From Paludibacter sp. 47-17 (GTDB lineage Bacteria > Bacteroidota > Bacteroidia > Bacteroidales > Paludibacteraceae): a stretch of DNA of 64,000 nucleotides. Under the pieces are notes generated by a model that did not search any database, was not told the DNA's origin, and worked only from the letters and a program-made list of their open reading frames with translations. Position 1 is the first letter of the stretch. Each line of letters opens with the position of its first letter. The DNA is taken from NCBI GenBank assembly GCA_001898935.1, contig MKVT01000013.1:341913-405912 (forward strand). Reading direction: 5' to 3'. This document shows, piece after piece, positions 60,382 to 64,000 of this stretch. A program made the position numbers and the translations under genes.

Positions 60382-60765
60382 ATGTTTTTACCTGAATTTG
60401 ACAGGCAATATTTGACAGAAAAAGGATATACCTTTGAGGAAAAAGTTGAAGGAAATCAGAATGGTTTGATTATACGGAACTGGCTATTGCCAAAAGATAA
60501 ATATAATGTTGAGCAATCTGATTTACTGATATTAATTCCCAAAGGGTATCCTGATGTCAAACCTGATATGTGGTATTTTTATCCTGCAATTCTGCTTAAA
60601 CCTAACAATACGCATGCTAGACAGACACAGTGCAGCATATCTTTTGAAGGTAAATCGTGGCAAAGATGGTCTCGACATTTTCAAGCAAATGAATGGCGAA
60701 GTGGCATTGATGGCCTTCACACTTATTTGCAAAAAGTAATAACCGCTTTAGAAATTGCACAATGA
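60382..60765 (+). CDS. E2-like conjugating protein (Prok-E2 family E)
   Basis: A 127-residue protein with a UBC-like fold: N-terminal helix LPEFDRQYLTEKGYTFEEK, strands with LIIRNWLLPKDKYNVEQSD, ILIPKGYPDVKPDMWYFYP, and the active-site region LLKPNNTHARQTQCSISFE. Cys84 in TQCSI is the best candidate for the catalytic cysteine. The tail ends WRSGIDGLHTYLQKVITAL. This is the E2 type found with multiubiquitin proteins (PF14462-like). The ATG at 60382 lies one base after the stop of the Ubl gene; it overlaps the E1 gene by 4 bp. Confidence 0.85.
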   Translation: MFLPEFDRQYLTEKGYTFEEKVEGNQNGLIIRNWLLPKDKYNVEQSDLLILIPKGYPDVKPDMWYFYPAILLKPNNTHARQTQCSISFEGKSWQRWSRHFQANEWRSGIDGLHTYLQKVITALEIAQ

Positions 60766-62159
60766 AATATACTATAACTTTACAAGAAAAACATTATGTA
60801 GAATTGAAAGGTCATTTATTAAGTGGTGATTCCAATGAGCATGTGGCCTTTGTTATTTGTGGTCGTTCTTTGGTAGATGGAGTAGAAGAACGATTGTTGT
60901 CAAGAGAAGTTGTTACTTTAGCAGATGATAAACTGATAAGTTCAGAGCCAACCCAAGTAGTTTGGGATAATCAGCATTTTATTGAAGTTTTAAAGAAAGC
61001 AGAAAGCAAAAACTTTTCAGTTGTGGTTGTACATAACCATCCTGAAGGATTTGATTGTTTTTCTGAAATAGATGATAAGGGAGAGAAAGAACTTTTCCAG
61101 TTAACATTCAATCGTAATGGCTATAATGCTATTCATGCGAGTCTTGTTATGTTAGCTGATGGAAATTTGATCGGGCGAGTTTGGAAAACAGACTTATCGA
61201 ATACTCCCATATCTCTTGTCAGAATTATCGGAAAAAGGATAGTATTGAACTATCCGGATAAGAAAACTGATTATGAAACTCCGGAAGTATTTAATAGGCA
61301 GCAATTGGCATTTGGAAAAGCTTTGGTTCAAGACTTATCGAAGTTAAAAATATCGGTCGTTGGCGCAGGTGCTACCGGCTCTGCAACTGCTTTGCTATTA
61401 ACTCGTTTAGGAGTTGGCGAGTTATGCCTTATTGACAAGGATATTGTTGAGCAATCCAATTTAAACAGATTGCATGGTGCCAAAATATCGGATGTTGGCA
61501 AATACAAAGTAGATGTTTTGCTGCAATATATCAATGAGATTGGCATTGGCACAAAAGTATCTGTTGCCAAAGATTGGGTTTCAGACCAAGAATGTATAAA
61601 CCATTTAAAAACAAGTGATTTGATTTTTGGTTGTACCGATGATAATTCAGGTCGAATATTGCTAAATCGATTTGCATATTTTTATCTTACGCCTGTTATT
61701 GATATGGGATTGATAATTACGGTAAAAGAAGATAATAGTGGAATACAGGATTTACAAGGTCGGATTTCATATCTTTTTCCAGATAGCGATTGTCTTCTAA
61801 CCAAAGAAAACATAAATACAGAGCGAGCTCGCGCAGACGACTTAAGGCGTAATAACCCGGAATCATACACAAAATTGAAAGAAGAAGCCTATGTTATTGG
61901 TGAAAAAAATCCTTCTCCTGCAGTAGTTACTTTTACAACACAAGTCGCATCTATGGCTGTTAATGAACTTCTCAACAGGATACAGGGGTATAATCAAGAT
62001 TATTTGGATTTTCCTCATAAGTTATTTTTCTTTCATAAATGTGGTGACGGTTCTGAAATATTTCCTGCAAATAAATCCAATAATGAATGTCGAATTTGTG
62101 GACAATCAAATTATTGGGGGCGAGGAGATATGCAACCATTTTTAGATATGTCAAACTAA
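60762..62159 (+). CDS. JAB peptidase-E1 (ThiF) fusion protein
   Basis: A 465-residue fusion. The N-terminal JAB domain has the JAMM signature HxHx7SxxD in HNHPEGFDCFSEID at residues about 91-104, with an upstream Glu in GVEERLL, so deconjugating activity is expected. From residue 190 follows an E1/ThiF domain: Rossmann motif VVGAGATGSATALLL near 198, LIDKDIVEQSNLNRL near 225, DDNSGR near 290. Cys343 in DSDCLLTK is the candidate thioester cysteine, and CRICGQ near 443 plus an earlier Cys/His may bind zinc. One protein thus both attaches and removes the Ubl. Its start overlaps the E2 gene (ATGA). Confidence 0.88.
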   Translation: MKYTITLQEKHYVELKGHLLSGDSNEHVAFVICGRSLVDGVEERLLSREVVTLADDKLISSEPTQVVWDNQHFIEVLKKAESKNFSVVVVHNHPEGFDCFSEIDDKGEKELFQLTFNRNGYNAIHASLVMLADGNLIGRVWKTDLSNTPISLVRIIGKRIVLNYPDKKTDYETPEVFNRQQLAFGKALVQDLSKLKISVVGAGATGSATALLLTRLGVGELCLIDKDIVEQSNLNRLHGAKISDVGKYKVDVLLQYINEIGIGTKVSVAKDWVSDQECINHLKTSDLIFGCTDDNSGRILLNRFAYFYLTPVIDMGLIITVKEDNSGIQDLQGRISYLFPDSDCLLTKENINTERARADDLRRNNPESYTKLKEEAYVIGEKNPSPAVVTFTTQVASMAVNELLNRIQGYNQDYLDFPHKLFFFHKCGDGSEIFPANKSNNECRICGQSNYWGRGDMQPFLDMSN

Positions 62160-62527
62160 TGGAACAACTAAATTTTATTATGAGAAAAGTCAGAGAAATT
62201 CTCTGGTCATGTAAAAAATTTCAATATAAGGTTGAGATAATTCCAGATAATCCTGATCCTGATATCTTGATAGACAATATTGTTTATGTAGTAGGTAGAA
62301 AAAAATACACAAAATGGGCGTATTTGAAATGCCCTTGTGGTTGCGGCGATATAATAATGCTGTCATTAGATAAAATAAACTATCCATCGTGGTCAGTTAG
62401 ACAAGACAAATTTGGAAAAGCTACCATATCTCCTTCAATAGATAAATTAGAGGGCTGTCGTAGTCATTTCTTTATAAAAAAAGGTAAGCTCATTTGGGTA
62501 AAAGGCGACTTATGGAATACGAATTGA
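62159..62527 (+). CDS. DUF6527 zinc protein of the ubiquitin-like operon
   Basis: A 122-residue protein with a helical N-terminus (FIMRKVREILWSCKKFQYK), then KYTKWAYLKCPCGCGDIIM, KINYPSWSVRQDKFGKATI and EGCRSHFFIKKGKLIWVKG. Cys in CPCGCG and GC-x2-H near the end suit a treble-clef or zinc-ribbon site. This pattern is DUF6527, a family found next to multiubiquitin/E2/E1 genes. An E3-like or target-adaptor role is an attractive guess, but no RING motif is present. Start at 62159 (TAATG overlap with the E1 gene); an ATG at 62180 is also possible. Confidence 0.8.
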   Translation: MEQLNFIMRKVREILWSCKKFQYKVEIIPDNPDPDILIDNIVYVVGRKKYTKWAYLKCPCGCGDIIMLSLDKINYPSWSVRQDKFGKATISPSIDKLEGCRSHFFIKKGKLIWVKGDLWNTN

Positions 62528-62549
62528 GACCGTAAATTCCATAGTAAAA

Positions 62550-62575
62550 GCCCCGCCGAATCCCTTCGGCGAGGC
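62550..62575. terminator. terminator after the Ubl operon
   Basis: GCCccGCCGAA and TTCGGCgaGGC pair with a 4-base loop; it lies 23 bp past the DUF6527 stop, between it and the convergent topB. Confidence 0.65.
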
Positions 62576-62576
62576 C

Positions 62577-62589
62577 ACCACTAAAATCC
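62577..62589 (+). repeat. 13-base element, copy beside topB
   Basis: ACCACTAAAATCC, identical to the copies before traE, traN and mobA. Here it is followed by a short frame (from 62594, TTG-initiated) that runs into the antisense of topB, so it may mark the start of a deleted gene or the edge of the cargo insertion. Confidence 0.65.
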
Positions 62590-62650
62590 GCAGTTGAAAC
62601 AGCAAAACCGTTACGACCGAGATTCTAAGTGGCAAAGATACAGAGTTTGT

Positions 62651-63934
62651 TTATTTTTTCCCTTTCTTTTCGGGAAAATCGAACACGACCTTATATTCCG
62701 AATCAAACATCAGGGCGGCATCGAACGATTTGCCGCCTTTGCTTTTGAACCCTTTGATAACGGCGGTTTTGCCTGTAGTCAGCAAGTCTGAAATTTGTTT
62801 GTCGGATAGTTGCTTTTCGCTTTTGTTGCGGAAGACCATCAACCCGCAATTTTCATCGCTGCATTTGGCAACTTTGGGATAGTAAACCACTTTCCCCGTT
62901 TTGCATTTCGGGCAGGGGCATTCGGTTCTATCTGCTATCGAAACGCTTGTGCCAAGCAGTTCCGTGGTGATTTGTCGGGTGTATACTTCCGTTGCTTGCC
63001 GGAAGGTATTCGTATCCATCTCACCCGATTCAATTTTGGCGAGTGCATTTTCCCAATTCCCTGTCATCGAAACATCCGCAATGCGTTTGTCTTTCACGAT
63101 TTCGTACACTGACAATCCCTTTTCGGTTGGAACCAACGATTTCTTTTCCCTGCGAATATAATCGCGTGAAAACAGCGTTTCGATGATGGCGGCACGGGTG
63201 GCGGGCGTACCAATACCCGATTCCTTCATTGCTGCCCGTTCTTCCTCATTTTCCACTTCCTTGCCCGCCGATTCCATTGCTGACAGCAGCGAGGCTTCCG
63301 TATGCAAGGGCATGGGCTTGGTTTGCTTTTCCATGACTTCGGAATGGACGACGGGTAATTGTTCGCCTTCCTGAACGTTCGGCAAATTGCCAGTTTCGTC
63401 TTCATTGCTTTCCTCTGTTTCATTGAATACGTTTCGCCAACCCGCTTGCTTGACAATAGAGCCTTTGGTTTCAAAAATGGCATCGCCACAGGTCAGTATG
63501 ATGGTTGTTGCATCTTTGATACACTTCTTTGAAAAGGCTTCCAACATCCGTCCTGCCACCATTTCGTAAATGGTTTTGTCATCACCCGACAATTCTTTCG
63601 GATTGTTTTCGGTGATAAGCAGCGCGTGGTGGTCGGTTACCTTTTTGTCATCCACACAGCGGATATTCAGGACGGCATTATCCATTGTTTTGGCATAATC
63701 GCCAAAACGAGGATGCTTTTTGAGTATGTCAATCAACTGCGGAATTTCGTCGAAAACGTCGGCGGAAATATAACGGCTGCCCGTTCTTGGATAAGTTGTC
63801 AACTTTGCTTCGTAGAGTTTTTGAGCAATGGACAGCGTTTTATCCGCCGAAAATCCGTGCTTGCTATTGGCTTCTTTTTGAAGTGTAGTCAGGTCGTAAA
63901 GCAGGGGCGGTTCCTGATTGATGGATATTCCGGA
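62651..63934 (-). pseudogene. topB: DNA topoisomerase III (TopB), N-terminal part missing
   Basis: The frame codes for the C-terminal 427 residues of a type IA topoisomerase: QEPPLLYDLTTLQKEANSK near the break, the catalytic tyrosine in LTTYPRTGSRYIS, GIGTPATRAAIIETL, and a zinc region with CPCPKCKTGKVVYYPK plus CSDENCGLMVF. The Toprim domain and the first part of domain I, about 270 residues of a usual ~700, are missing. Similarity stops near 63934, where repeats typical of an insertion-sequence end begin. In CTnDOT topB belongs to the excision operon but is not essential; this copy should be inactive. Confidence 0.75.
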
Positions 63935-63936
63935 GC

Positions 63937-64000
63937 ATACTGACCCCCAATTCCGGTGATACTGACCCCCGGAATTCCTCCGGGTATTTAGTGTTTACTC
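63937..64000. mobile_element. end of an insertion sequence, IS21-like, cut by the window
   Basis: The 12-mer ATACTGACCCCC occurs at 63937-63948 and 63959-63970, a period of 22 bp, right where the topB similarity stops. Multiple TGACCCCC repeats inside the end are typical of IS21-family elements, where they bind the transposase. The transposase genes lie outside the window, so the family is inferred. Confidence 0.45.

Noticed and set aside
62594..62791. 65-residue frame after the fourth 13-base element
   Set aside because: After about 18 codons it is antisense to the end of topB. Its first codons could be the stub of a deleted gene but cannot be supported.

Overview
The window is Bacteroidota DNA, most likely from the Bacteroidales. 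The evidence is the complete set of CTnDOT-type conjugation genes (TraA to TraQ, MobABC, RteC), the FtsX-family permease operon beside an AtoC-like two-component pair, and promoters of the Bacteroidota form (TTTG, about 19-20 bases, TAnnTTTG). No complete tRNA, rRNA or CRISPR array was seen.

Layout. (1) 1-13.5 kb looks like ordinary chromosome. It holds a DUF2891 gene cut by the window edge, then a six-gene leftward operon (TolC, HlyD-type adaptor, two FtsX/MacB-type permeases, a beta-propeller lipoprotein, an ABC ATPase). A sigma-54 response regulator and histidine kinase diverge from it, and the shared intergenic region carries two matching operator-like sites 21 bp apart. (2) 13.5-20.7 kb is an AT-rich island. 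It has a decayed gene, a tyrosine recombinase without its catalytic domain, and a tightly packed five-gene operon: AAA_14 ATPase, SIR2, HerA, KTSC and a PD-(D/E)XK nuclease. This looks like an extended SIR2-HerA (Nezha) defence locus. (3) 20.7-21.46 kb is non-coding mosaic sequence with tRNA-3'-end-like fragments, a terminator hairpin and a long inverted repeat. (4) 21.46-30.5 kb is a divalent-metal efflux module: two histidine-rich small proteins, CzcBAC, a further His-containing membrane protein and a CPC-type P1B ATPase. (5) 30.9-64 kb is the body of an integrative conjugative element (ICE): RteC, excisionase-like and primase/helicase genes, small ICE proteins, the traQ-traA cluster on the minus strand, mobABC on the plus strand, and topB at the right edge. 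The 5' part of topB is replaced by what looks like one end of an IS21-family element.

The ICE carries AT-rich cargo in three places. A single-gene SMC-like ATPase lies between the small ICE genes and traQ. A GNAT acetyltransferase lies between mobB and mobC. A two-system cluster lies between mobC and topB: an IetAS-like AAA ATPase plus subtilisin-like protease, followed by a compact ubiquitin-like conjugation operon (Ubl ending in Gly, E2, JAB-E1 fusion, DUF6527 zinc protein). Two small conserved proteins sit between these two systems. Counting the SIR2-HerA island, at least four putative defence loci of unrelated biochemistry lie within 47 kb.

The strongest candidates for undescribed biology are the added KTSC and nuclease subunits of the SIR2-HerA operon, the ubiquitin-like operon with its DUF6527 partner, and an exact 13-base element repeated in front of traE, traN and mobA and beside topB. 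All functional statements rest on motif reading and family knowledge; no database search was possible.
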